Positions 16,681 to 24,483 of a stretch of 64,000 nucleotides of DNA are shown here, piece by piece. Made by a program: the position numbers and the translations under genes. Every line of letters starts with the position of its first letter. Position 1 is the first letter of the stretch. The notes under the pieces were generated by a model that made no database searches, had not been told where the DNA came from, and worked only from the letters and a program-made list of their open reading frames with translations. Where the stretch lies: assembly GCA_944326425.1 (NCBI GenBank), contig CALVDX010000003.1, positions 1 to 64,000 on the forward strand. Reading direction: 5' to 3'. The stretch comes from Candidatus Gastranaerophilales bacterium. GTDB taxonomy: Bacteria > Cyanobacteriota > Vampirovibrionia > Gastranaerophilales > Gastranaerophilaceae.

Positions 16681-16721
16681 AACTTGTTCCACTACTGTCC
16701 CTTTGTCATGCTGAACTTGTT
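16681..16721. repeat. AAGTTCAG-type intergenic repeat, copy 2 (inverted)
   Basis: AACTTGTTCCACTACTGTCCC followed by TTTGTCATGCTGAACTTGTT: two consecutive degenerate units on the opposite strand to the copy at 14529-14563. Confidence 0.65.
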
Positions 16722-16763
16722 CTTGCTCACTCGCGTTAAACGGCATTACGGGCAATCCAAGAC

Positions 16764-16815
16764 AAGAAAGAAATTTGGTGCGGGGTTTGGGGGCGCACAG
16801 CCCCCGATAAAATTA
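16764..16815. repeat. Dispersed intergenic repeat, copy 2
   Basis: Same orientation and same hairpin as 14403-14454, with T-to-C in the loop and changes in the preceding G-rich stretch. The long inverted repeat seen left of copy 1 is not preserved here. Confidence 0.85.
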
Positions 16816-16817
16816 CT

Positions 16818-16847
16818 AAAAAAACTCTCTTTAGAACTAAAGAGAGT
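16818..16847 (-). terminator. Intrinsic terminator of the 465-residue protein gene
   Basis: Perfect 11-bp stem ACTCTCTTTAG / CTAAAGAGAGT with a two-base loop centre; on the minus strand it is followed by a run of T. Confidence 0.9.
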
Positions 16848-16882
16848 CGGAAATTTTGAATTATGGGTTATAGATGTCAGGA

Positions 16883-18280
16883 TTAACCTGAGAAGGTTTT
16901 GTAAGTACGTTCGATGTTGTCGCCTAATACTGTTTGTAAAGCGTCTAACTCTGTAGTGATTTGAGTTCTTCTTGTATCTAACTCTGTCAATTGGAGTTCG
17001 AGACGTTTGTCTTGTGATTGAATAGTAGACAACTGGGCGTTGATTGCTGCCTGATCTTTGTCGTACATAGATTTTTCATAAGTATAATTTGCATAGGCTT
17101 CTTCATAGGCTAATTCATCCACTTCTGTATTTGATTCTACGGCATAACGTTTAGTATCATTCGGAAGAGTAACTGCAGCTAAACGACCGTTTGAGTCAAA
17201 TTCAAGATGTGCTCCTTCAATTTCTTCATCAACAAGTATTTGCCCAGATGTTGAAGTGTATGTATTGGCAACACCGTCACCATCCTCAACGTCATCTTTT
17301 TTGAAGCATTTGTAACCATTATTACCATCAGAGACAACGTAGTAATCATCAGGATCTTCACCAGCATTTGTAATTGCAGTTTTCAAATTTTGAATTACAG
17401 AGTTTTCACTATTTTCAAACTGCTCATCGCCAAGAGAAATCAATTCACGCCCATCACAATAATAATTTGTTTGTGTTGCAGCCTTTTGACCAATATAAGC
17501 TTCCGCTTCGTTTTCGTCTACTTCTTCATAGTAGTCTTGAACACATCCTGCAAAATCTTCTGCGGTAACTTCACCGGCAGATTTATATTTAGGAGGATCA
17601 TATGAACGTTCTTTTTCTACTTGACGAGTTTGTTCTTCACCATTTTCGTCAGTATAAGTTTCTTCTTCGTAATATGTTTCAAATTCTTCTTCGCCTTTCT
17701 TTTGAAGCCCATCTGTATATTCTGAAACTATATTACCATTTGAATTAATGTATTGATTAGAAGCGACCTGTGCGTTAACTCTCTCTCTAACTTGGTCGTT
17801 AACAGAGTTGCCTTGAGAGTCAACATAATTTGCATCAGAAGTATAACCTGTTGCCGCTTTTACAGAAGTCGAAATACTATATAAATCTTCAGGATTTTCT
17901 GTAAAATAAGGTTCCGTAACTTCACTATCTGGAATAATTTCTTCTTCTGATGTTATTTCCATAGTATCCGTTTGTTTACCAATTGTAATACCATTTTGGG
18001 TGGATTGAACATTGATAGTCGCCACGTTGTTCTCATCCATAGGTCCGATTGAGGAAATCGTATACTCTTGGTTATTCGCGGTATAAGTATATACAATATT
18101 TGTATAATCTGTTTTAACCGGCGGGGTTGGAACTTCCATACTCAGAAGTTGATTGTAAAACTTTGCACTAGTTGAGGACAATTGTGTTCTCGCCATGTTG
18201 ATTTGTTGTCCCTCAAATTCAACATCGTTTAGCATTGAGGTTAATTGAAGTAACCTTGCTTGTGTTGCTGACATACCCAT
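16883..18280 (-). CDS. Hypothetical acidic protein with terminal coiled coils
   Basis: 465 residues, no family recognised. The N-terminal ~45 residues (MSATQARLLQLTSMLNDVEF onward) and the C-terminal ~85 residues (DKDQAAINAQLSTIQSQDKR onward) are amphipathic helices able to pair, while the middle (50-370) is acidic, Thr/Tyr/Asn-rich and of beta character, with EETYTDENGEEQ-like blocks. This helix-variable middle-helix layout is that of flagellin-like filament or axial proteins, but no flagellin signature is present, so only the architecture is comparable. Strong ribosome site (AAAGGAG), a consensus-like promoter and a perfect terminator show it is a well-expressed stand-alone gene. Confidence 0.78.
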   Translation of the reverse strand: MGMSATQARLLQLTSMLNDVEFEGQQINMARTQLSSTSAKFYNQLLSMEVPTPPVKTDYTNIVYTYTANNQEYTISSIGPMDENNVATINVQSTQNGITIGKQTDTMEITSEEEIIPDSEVTEPYFTENPEDLYSISTSVKAATGYTSDANYVDSQGNSVNDQVRERVNAQVASNQYINSNGNIVSEYTDGLQKKGEEEFETYYEEETYTDENGEEQTRQVEKERSYDPPKYKSAGEVTAEDFAGCVQDYYEEVDENEAEAYIGQKAATQTNYYCDGRELISLGDEQFENSENSVIQNLKTAITNAGEDPDDYYVVSDGNNGYKCFKKDDVEDGDGVANTYTSTSGQILVDEEIEGAHLEFDSNGRLAAVTLPNDTKRYAVESNTEVDELAYEEAYANYTYEKSMYDKDQAAINAQLSTIQSQDKRLELQLTELDTRRTQITTELDALQTVLGDNIERTYKTFSG

Positions 18281-18365
18281 AATTCTTTTCTCCTTTATAG
18301 TTTTTTATTCCGTTACTAGAGTTAACGGCAACTTTTTCTAAAACTTTAATGTTTTAGAGAAAATA

Positions 18366-18394
18366 TTTACAAAAGTTTACAATTAGCATGTCAA
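18366..18394 (-). promoter_or_regulatory. Promoter of the 465-residue protein gene
   Basis: Minus strand TTGACA (18394-18389), 17-bp spacer, TGTAAA (18371-18366). The leader is about 80 nt and contains two stem-loops before the ribosome site. Confidence 0.6.
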
Positions 18395-18465
18395 ATACGC
18401 CTAAAACGCAATAATAATAAGAAAGTTAAAAACGGCTAAATATTAACAATACGTTCAGAAGTAGT

Positions 18466-18520
18466 ACCCTCACCACCTGCCCTCGCCCCTGCGGGGACTC
18501 TCAGATGGGCGAGGGGACAG
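18466..18520. repeat. CCCTCACC-type GC-rich hairpin element
   Basis: CCTCGCCC (18481-18488) pairs with GGGCGAGG (18507-18514), preceded by ACCCTCACCACCTGC. A related sequence, CCCCTCACCTCTGCC followed by a different hairpin, is at 54331-54374. Confidence 0.6.
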
Positions 18521-18555
18521 AATGTATGGAGTGAAAACTTTCCACCCGATAAGAA

Positions 18556-18588
18556 CAAAAAAAAAGAAGGCCTGCCGTTAAGCAGACC
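18556..18588 (-). terminator. Intrinsic terminator of the 20.7-18.6 kb operon
   Basis: On the minus strand GGTCTGC-TTAAC-GGCAGGCC followed by TTCTTTTTTTTT. It lies 40 bp after the stop of the last gene. Confidence 0.82.
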
Positions 18589-18628
18589 GATAAGATAATT
18601 TTAAACACGTACATATATATAAAACAAT

Positions 18629-19195
18629 TTACCACTCGTAATAGTAATAGGCAGGAATATCATCTGCCGGCTTTAGCACTGCCTGACCGCCCTTAATTAG
18701 ATTAGTAAACGATCCTACAAACGGAAGCCAGGTTAATGCCCATTTTAGAGGCAATATCCAAACTGTACGGTTTTGCCCCTCTTTTACATAATAACAATAA
18801 ATCTTGTCTGAGTCCAGCCCCGGAATTTCAACACGGCCGATTGTAATTGTTGCAGGAATACCTGTCATCCCGTTAGTTGTATAAAGCTCTATTATTGCAT
18901 TAACCGGCGTACCCCGTTTCAATAAATTTCTACCGATACGCACATTCTTTTTTACCTGCAGTTTTATCGGCATCCCATCGTAAACGTTGTGGGGAGTAGA
19001 ATATTTTTCAACAGGTGTAAGCCATATTTTTTCACGTTTCACGCTTGAATAATCATATTCCAAATGCGGTTCTATGTATTTAATGTCTTTATCTTTATAC
19101 CACCCGGCAGGAAAATCATCAACAGCCAGCTCCGCAGCCATTACCGGCAGCGATAAGATGATAATTTGTAAAAATATTACCAATAATTTATTCAT
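18629..19195 (-). CDS. Hypothetical exported protein
   Basis: 188 residues with a clear signal peptide (MNKLLVIFLQIIILSLPVMA, cleavage after VMA). No known family. The mature part has a beta-rich stretch, roughly residues 75-130, with LLKRGTPVNAIIEL and ATITIGRVEIPG; this resembles the segment VLPEGTRFVAEIMD...HILLPDG of the SLH protein at 36.1 kb, so the two may share a domain. A short hydrophobic stretch (about 148-168) near the C-terminus may be membrane-associated. It overlaps the M48-like gene by 8 bp and is the last gene of its operon. Confidence 0.72.
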   Translation of the reverse strand: MNKLLVIFLQIIILSLPVMAAELAVDDFPAGWYKDKDIKYIEPHLEYDYSSVKREKIWLTPVEKYSTPHNVYDGMPIKLQVKKNVRIGRNLLKRGTPVNAIIELYTTNGMTGIPATITIGRVEIPGLDSDKIYCYYVKEGQNRTVWILPLKWALTWLPFVGSFTNLIKGGQAVLKPADDIPAYYYYEW

Positions 19196-19958
19196 ACCTC
19201 GGACTCGCTGTTGTTCCTGATTCCATCTTCTGTCTTAGCTTTAAGCGGTTATTCACTGAATCTAACAAAAAGTTTTGATATACCTCATCATTAATATATT
19301 CATTATTAACAAGGAACTGCGGGTATTTGGTAAATATGTATTCATATATAACCGCAAGGCGTTTTGAGGTCAAATTAGTAGTAGAAATAGCATCATACCT
19401 CTTTTGCGGGTATGCCTTATGTATAAGAGTAATAAGACCGAGCGGGTTGTAACCTGCATATACCATATAATCAACAGCCCGTTTATCCGCAAAAATTTCA
19501 TATTTCTTAGGCGCCATCTTTATCTGTGCTGCAGATATCCAGCCGCCCCATGCCCCGTCATAAGAACGAACTGCCTTTGATATATCATGCGCCAATATTG
19601 CCGCGATTTCATCATCATTTGAAGCGTATTTAAAATATACATCATAAAACATTATCTGGCGCTTTGTCACAGACGTATCAACAGGCAGCAGCGGACGGTT
19701 ATCAACAGTATAAGTAAATACTATCGGCTTATCAATTTTATTTGCATTAAGTATTCTGTATCCGATATTGTTAACTTTCTGCTGCAAACTTTGTTCCTTC
19801 AAAATCTGTGACTCGCGTTCATCGTTAGACTGCAGCTTATGTTCCTCAGTGATTACCGCGGATTCCCCCCCGCTCTCTGTTTTTACAACAGTCTCATCAG
19901 CAGCATATACTACACAGCTAAGCATTAATATAGAAACTATTAGTATAATCTTTTTCAT
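19188..19958 (-). CDS. Exported M48-like protein with degenerate zinc site
   Basis: 256 residues with a signal peptide (about residues 1-19). The core resembles M48/HtpX-type peptidases: a helix ending EIAAILAHDISKAV where the family has HExxH, followed by YEIFADKRAVDYMVYAGYNPLG, which matches the third-ligand helix (E-x-x-A-D) and the AGYxP signature. The active-site motif is H-D-I-S-K: the catalytic Glu is Asp and the second zinc His is Lys. This should abolish normal catalysis, so it may be a pseudoprotease with a structural or regulatory role in the periplasm. In an operon with a membrane protein (16 bp upstream) and the exported protein downstream. Confidence 0.78.
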   Translation of the reverse strand: MKKIILIVSILMLSCVVYAADETVVKTESGGESAVITEEHKLQSNDERESQILKEQSLQQKVNNIGYRILNANKIDKPIVFTYTVDNRPLLPVDTSVTKRQIMFYDVYFKYASNDDEIAAILAHDISKAVRSYDGAWGGWISAAQIKMAPKKYEIFADKRAVDYMVYAGYNPLGLITLIHKAYPQKRYDAISTTNLTSKRLAVIYEYIFTKYPQFLVNNEYINDEVYQNFLLDSVNNRLKLRQKMESGTTASPRYE

Positions 19959-19974
19959 CTTACAACCTTTAATT

Positions 19975-20748
19975 TTATTGTGCTAATTTATCTTTATATA
20001 TTATAAAAACGGAAAATACAAATACTATAAATATATAATAACCCAGTATACTAAATAGTGCACCAAGTACAGGCACCGGCATAGAAAGTGCCTCTAAAAG
20101 ATTTAAAATAAAGAGCAAAATCATAAGCACAATACATACTGCAATGCTCTTAAAGAAGTTTTTATACAGGAACTTTAAAGAATTCCAGAGCGATTTAAAT
20201 ATATTCTTCTTATTTCCCAAATACAGAGCAGGTACCCAGTACAAAAACTGAAAAAATACAACTGCAAAAACAGAAAATGAAACCAGCAGAAAAATATTTG
20301 TCTGATATAAAGTAACAGGATTTGCAGTTTCAAGAATTGATTTCATCGCAGCAGGGTCTGCAAGTGCCCTGTTAATAAGATCTACAACCTGCTCCAAACT
20401 CCCGAACTTATACTGCAGAATAAGCCATGAAGCCTCTGTAGCAACAAGACAAATAATCATAGAAATAAAAAACATACCGAGCACCGGCAGAAAATATTCT
20501 CCTACGCCCTCTACAAATCTGGATTTTGTATCCTCTCCATTAACAACACTTTTTACAAGATTACAGAAGCCCGCCATAAAAGCAGTCAGCATAAGGAAAT
20601 ATAGTATTATCGCAAGAAAACTTTGCAGAGGATTTGCACCCTGCGATATGTAAATATATACACTGCTTAAGCACTGGAAAAGTATCAGCGCACAAAGAAT
20701 AAGCATATTTTTGTTTGTATACCCGAACGCTCTTTTGACAAACTCCAT
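19975..20748 (-). CDS. Hypothetical polytopic membrane protein
   Basis: 257 residues, about six hydrophobic segments (near 14-34, 40-62, 90-110, 150-175, 198-220, 225-250), no recognised family. It has short charged loops and no enzyme motif. Strong ribosome site (GGAGGG) before ATG 20748. It lies 39 bp downstream of hemW and 16 bp upstream of the M48-like gene, so it may be membrane partner of the degenerate protease; this is inference from position. Confidence 0.7.
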   Translation of the reverse strand: MEFVKRAFGYTNKNMLILCALILFQCLSSVYIYISQGANPLQSFLAIILYFLMLTAFMAGFCNLVKSVVNGEDTKSRFVEGVGEYFLPVLGMFFISMIICLVATEASWLILQYKFGSLEQVVDLINRALADPAAMKSILETANPVTLYQTNIFLLVSFSVFAVVFFQFLYWVPALYLGNKKNIFKSLWNSLKFLYKNFFKSIAVCIVLMILLFILNLLEALSMPVPVLGALFSILGYYIFIVFVFSVFIIYKDKLAQ

Positions 20749-20787
20749 ATTCGTCCCTCCAATTATCTAAAGCAATTATATCATAAA

Positions 20788-21870
20788 TTACAAAAATTCC
20801 GACAAGATAGGGGTACTAAGCATAAAGCCTTTACGCGTAAAGCGTAAACACTCTCCCGCGCATAATAAAAATTCAGGAGAGTATTTATCTATAATTTTGC
20901 CGTACCGGCTTCTAAAATCTATATTAAATTTTTTATTTATTTCATCAATATTTATACCATCTGCCTTGCGCAGCCCCAGAAATATTTCCTCTTCAAGCCT
21001 TTCAGTATCTGTAACATGATGCGCATACTCGCTCTGAACAGGATTATTCATATATGCATCAATATCCGAAGTATTATAATACCTGAATCCGTCCGTGTAC
21101 CCGTGCGCAGAAACCCCGAAACCATAATAAGTATTATTATTCCAATAATTAACATTATGCTTAGAACTGTATCCCGGAAGTGCAAAATTACTTATCTCAT
21201 ATTGTTTATACCCGTTTTTTTCAAGTTCATCACAGGCTGCCAGATACATATCAGCCTGTTTATCAGAATCAGGGAGTAATTCAGGTTTATACTCCGCAAA
21301 ATATGTACCTTCCTCTATTTTTAACCCGTACAAAGAAATGTGTTTTACAGGAAGCTCTAAGGCACGTTTTATGTCATCAATAAAACCGGACGTTGTCTGC
21401 CCGGGCAGCCCGTATATTAAATCAATGCTAATATTTTCAAAACCGGCATGATTAAGTGTATTAACAGCACTTATCACAGAAGCTGCGTTATGCCTGCGCC
21501 CTATCGCACTTAATATCGCATCATCAAAGCTTTGCACTCCGACACTTATACGATTAATACGCGAAGCCGCATAGTTTTCCGCAAGAATAGATGTAACGTC
21601 ATCAGGATTAACCTCAATAGTACACTCATATTCTTCTGCATATCTGAATTTGTTTAATATTTTGGACAGCAACTCAAATGGCAGCAGGGAAGGCGTACCG
21701 CCGCCGATATACAGGGTCGAAAGTTCTTCGCCTCTATAGTTATCTGCTATTTCTTTCAGCAAAGAGTATACGTATCCTGTTATTTTATTTATTTCCGGAA
21801 CTGAAACAAAAGCACAGTACCTGCATTTAGACTTACAAAAGGGTATATGAATATAGGCATTACGTATCAT
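20788..21870 (-). CDS. hemW: Radical SAM heme chaperone HemW / coproporphyrinogen dehydrogenase-like
   Basis: 360 residues. The radical SAM cluster motif is at the N-terminus, Cys12-x3-Cys16-x2-Cys19 in HIPFCKSKCRYC, followed by LYIGGGTPSLLP and the EVNPDDV block, then RISVGVQSFDD and DLIYGLPGQT. Order and length match HemW, which binds heme and was long annotated as oxygen-independent coproporphyrinogen III oxidase. True HemN carries CX3CX2CXC; here the residues after the third Cys are Ala-Phe, so HemW is preferred. No ribosome site; a TATAAT lies 11 bases before the ATG, giving a very short 5' leader. Confidence 0.88.
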   Translation of the reverse strand: MIRNAYIHIPFCKSKCRYCAFVSVPEINKITGYVYSLLKEIADNYRGEELSTLYIGGGTPSLLPFELLSKILNKFRYAEEYECTIEVNPDDVTSILAENYAASRINRISVGVQSFDDAILSAIGRRHNAASVISAVNTLNHAGFENISIDLIYGLPGQTTSGFIDDIKRALELPVKHISLYGLKIEEGTYFAEYKPELLPDSDKQADMYLAACDELEKNGYKQYEISNFALPGYSSKHNVNYWNNNTYYGFGVSAHGYTDGFRYYNTSDIDAYMNNPVQSEYAHHVTDTERLEEEIFLGLRKADGINIDEINKKFNIDFRSRYGKIIDKYSPEFLLCAGECLRFTRKGFMLSTPILSEFL

Positions 21871-21978
21871 AGCACTATGGTATTATAAAAAACTCAATAT
21901 TTCTATTTATTTATATTTTGAACAGATGATTGCCCGCGCTCTTTCCATACAATATTGTACATTTTTAATAACAAGCAT

Positions 21979-22112
21979 AAAAAAAACCACCCAGTTAATG
22001 AGTGGATTGTTTTCTGCATCCTAATGGTCTTTAGTGTTTATTATTTAGGAGTTTATATGATATTCGGGGTTATTACGTTGCATTTGGTGTTTGTTTTACA
22101 CTTATCTGCAAC
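21979..22112 (-). ncRNA. Candidate small RNA
   Basis: Promoter on the minus strand: TTGACA (22147-22142), 17 bp, CACAAT (22124-22119). The predicted transcript ends at a stem CCACTCA / TGGGTGG (22005-21987) with a T8 tail. The 5' end (ATTGTT then GCA) can pair with TGC...AACAAT near the terminator, making a closing stem, and AGTGT pairs with ACACT inside. A 12-codon frame (starting MQRNNPEY) is present without a ribosome site. No known RNA family recognised; it is shorter than typical 6S RNA. Confidence 0.5.
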
Positions 22113-22118
22113 AATTAC

Positions 22119-22147
22119 ATTGTGACATAACTAAACTTTAATGTCAA
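22119..22147 (-). promoter_or_regulatory. Promoter of the candidate small RNA
   Basis: Perfect TTGACA at optimal 17-bp spacing from CACAAT on the minus strand. No open reading frame with a ribosome site follows. Confidence 0.6.
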
Positions 22148-22352
22148 GTGATTAGTTTTATATTATTTTGAATATTAACCTTATTTCTTGTTATTAGTGT
22201 AACTTAGACACTATACAAAACTTAACAATTGCAGAAACATAAGCATTTAAGCGGTATTTATCTTATTTATTACACCGATACCAATAGATTACATTATTCA
22301 AGCGGCATATTATCCATACTTAGTTGAGTATATTTTTATTTTTTGTTTAGTG

Positions 22353-22365
22353 TAAAATTAATTAT
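22353..22365 (+). promoter_or_regulatory. Leaderless -10 element of TPR gene
   Basis: TAAAAT followed by seven bases and ATG, with no Shine-Dalgarno. Confidence 0.5.
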
Positions 22366-24483
22366 ATGAAGAGAATATTAATCGCAATTGTTTTATCTAT
22401 AGGGTTATGCACGCCTGCAATGGCTGATTTTAGAGAGCACTTTGAAGAAGGACAGGAAAGCCTGCTTCAAAACCAATACTCGACAGCTATTATAGAATTT
22501 AAAAAGGCTCTCAGAATTAACTTCATGGACAATTCTGCAAGAATCGGTCTTATTAACTCTTATCTTGCCCGCGGAGCCTACTATGCAACCACGGCACAAG
22601 ACTGGGAGTCCGCTGCTAATGACTTTAGGGCAGCACTGTTTTATCTGAAATATTACAATACAAACGGAACAAATCCCTCTAATTCCACGGCTATCATAGC
22701 GCAGGCAGGGGAAAATCTGAATAAATGCCTGAAAATGCAAAACTTTAATACTTCTCCGTCAAGCAGATTTCAAAAAGCCCAACAATTACGACAGCAGGGT
22801 AAATTTGCAGAATCCGGATACGAATTCAATCAGGCCGCGTTAAGCCAACAATTCCAAACAGAATCATATATACAGTTAGCAGATTTGTTCAAACTTATGG
22901 GAAATGAAGAAGCTTCACTCCCATATTACGCAAAAGCATTAGAAGCAGAGCCGAATAACGGCCCCGTCAGGCTTAAATACGCACGGACATTAGACAGGCT
23001 TAACAAAGAAGATGATGCCGTAACCCAATATAATTATGCCTTAACTCAAAGCAACGGAGATCAGGAAATTCTCTACGCTCTGGAGAGAATTTACATGAAA
23101 AAAATTCAAAAATCTCCCAACGATGCGGAATTATACGCTAATCTCGGCGCTATTAAACAAAAACAAAATGACTTTGAAACAGCCCTGAGATACTATGCAA
23201 AAGCTGAACAAATTAATCCGTCTAACGTGCAGACAAGATTAAATATTGGAACACTCTTCCAGCAGCAAAAAGACTATGTAAAAGCTTTACAGTCTTATAA
23301 CTCAATACTTGTTCTTTATCCCGATAATGTAGAAGCAAATCTGTATAAAGCACAGGCGCTGGAAGCCTCCGGACAAAAAGAACAAGCCTATGATGCATAT
23401 AAAAAAGTTCTTGAACTTGATCCGGCAAATATACTGGCAAAGACAAAAGTTAATTCTATGGTTGCCGAAAGCATGTCACCGGAAGAAACACTTGCTTATC
23501 TTAAATCCAGCGTTACCAAAAATCCGCAAATGGTTAATTCTCTGTACAAATATGCCATAAAAATGCACAAAGCAAATAATCTGGATGAAGCAATTAAATA
23601 CTACAGAGAAGTTATAAGGTTTGACTCATCCAATGCGGAAGCTTATGTTAACCTTGCTATATGCTACGGTCAAAAACAAGATTATGACAAAGCAGCACAG
23701 GTCCTTAATGTAGCACAGGCAAAATTTCCAAACAACACACAAATAAAGTCAACACTTGCTAATATTCAAACTGATAACTCTTCAGCAAAAATTGCGGATG
23801 CCTCAAAAAGTTATTCATCCGGCAACTACACAGAAGCACTAAAAGATTACTTAGCAGTAAAGCCAGCAACAAAAGACTCACTAATCGGTGCTGCAGCATG
23901 CTATCAGGGGCTTAAGCAATTTGATAATGCTATTAGCTACTACAAACAAGCAGAAAAACTTGCTCCCAATGACAAAGAGATTAAATACTATATTGGCGCC
24001 ATGTATACTGAAAAAGGTGATTATACTAATGCAGAGCAATATCTTAAACCCATTGTTAATCAGGTGCCACAGGCAAATGAACTGCTAACTTTTATCAGTC
24101 AAAAATCTTCAATGGATACCTTAGAAAGTGCCATAAGCGATTTTGAAGCAGAAAACTACGACAGCAGTCTTTCCAAAATAGAACAGGTCTTAAAAACCGA
24201 TGCAAACAATGCTTATGCTCTTTACTACCGCGGCATGGTATATGATGCGAAAGGGGAAAAAGCAAAGGCTATAGAAGATTATAAAAAAGTAGTACAACTA
24301 AGCCCTGATATAGTAATAGCAAACTATCTATTAGCTGTCGACTACGATGCTTTACAAAAATTTATTGATGCATATAATGCCTACAGCACATTTCTGAAAA
24401 ACTACACAAATAATGATGAATATAAACAATATGCAGAAAAAAGACTGGAAGATTTAAAACCATATGCCCCGGATAAAAAATAA
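22366..24483 (+). CDS. Exported tetratricopeptide-repeat protein
   Basis: 705 residues. A signal peptide (residues 1-20, ending PAMA) is followed by about 12-15 TPR units covering most of the protein, recognisable by repeats such as YYAKALEAEPNN, ALRYYAKAEQINPSN, AYDAYKKVLELDPAN and AIKYYREVIRFDSSN. The shorter unit spacing near residues 470-560 suggests one or two degenerate repeats. It probably serves as a periplasmic scaffold for protein interactions; no catalytic domain. The 3' end overlaps dus by 20 bp in a different frame, so the two are likely co-transcribed. Confidence 0.9.
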   Translation: MKRILIAIVLSIGLCTPAMADFREHFEEGQESLLQNQYSTAIIEFKKALRINFMDNSARIGLINSYLARGAYYATTAQDWESAANDFRAALFYLKYYNTNGTNPSNSTAIIAQAGENLNKCLKMQNFNTSPSSRFQKAQQLRQQGKFAESGYEFNQAALSQQFQTESYIQLADLFKLMGNEEASLPYYAKALEAEPNNGPVRLKYARTLDRLNKEDDAVTQYNYALTQSNGDQEILYALERIYMKKIQKSPNDAELYANLGAIKQKQNDFETALRYYAKAEQINPSNVQTRLNIGTLFQQQKDYVKALQSYNSILVLYPDNVEANLYKAQALEASGQKEQAYDAYKKVLELDPANILAKTKVNSMVAESMSPEETLAYLKSSVTKNPQMVNSLYKYAIKMHKANNLDEAIKYYREVIRFDSSNAEAYVNLAICYGQKQDYDKAAQVLNVAQAKFPNNTQIKSTLANIQTDNSSAKIADASKSYSSGNYTEALKDYLAVKPATKDSLIGAAACYQGLKQFDNAISYYKQAEKLAPNDKEIKYYIGAMYTEKGDYTNAEQYLKPIVNQVPQANELLTFISQKSSMDTLESAISDFEAENYDSSLSKIEQVLKTDANNAYALYYRGMVYDAKGEKAKAIEDYKKVVQLSPDIVIANYLLAVDYDALQKFIDAYNAYSTFLKNYTNNDEYKQYAEKRLEDLKPYAPDKK

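Larger units (their letters stand above)
16554..16882. other. Intergenic region with dispersed repeats
   Basis: About 330 bp without a gene. It holds the upstream region of thrS (TATAAT on the minus strand at about 16593-16598), two units of the AAGTTCAG-type repeat (16681-16721), the second copy of the CGGGGGC repeat (16764-16815), and the terminator of the next minus-strand gene (16818-16847). Confidence 0.75.
18281..18628. other. Intergenic region with promoter, leader hairpins and REP-like element
   Basis: About 350 bp without a gene. From right to left on the minus strand: terminator of the operon at 18629 (18556-18588), a GC-rich hairpin element (18466-18520), a promoter (18394-18366) and the 5' leader of the 465-residue protein gene, which can form the hairpins CTAAAAC/GTTTTAG and CCGTTA/TAACGG. 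Confidence 0.7.
21871..22365. other. Intergenic region containing a candidate small RNA
   Basis: Nearly 500 bp between divergent hemW and the TPR gene with no convincing protein gene. The minus strand holds a promoter (22147-22119) and an intrinsic terminator (22005-21979) delimiting a ~134-nt transcript. The rest (22150-22350) is AT-rich with no clear structure and contains the -10 of the TPR gene at its right end. Confidence 0.7.

Noticed and set aside
20788-21870. True oxygen-independent coproporphyrinogen III oxidase (HemN)
   Set aside because: The fourth Cys of CX3CX2CXC is absent and the length is that of HemW.
21979-22112. 6S RNA
   Set aside because: Pairing ends exist, but the predicted transcript is ~134 nt and lacks a clear central bubble with long flanking stems; kept as an unclassified candidate.
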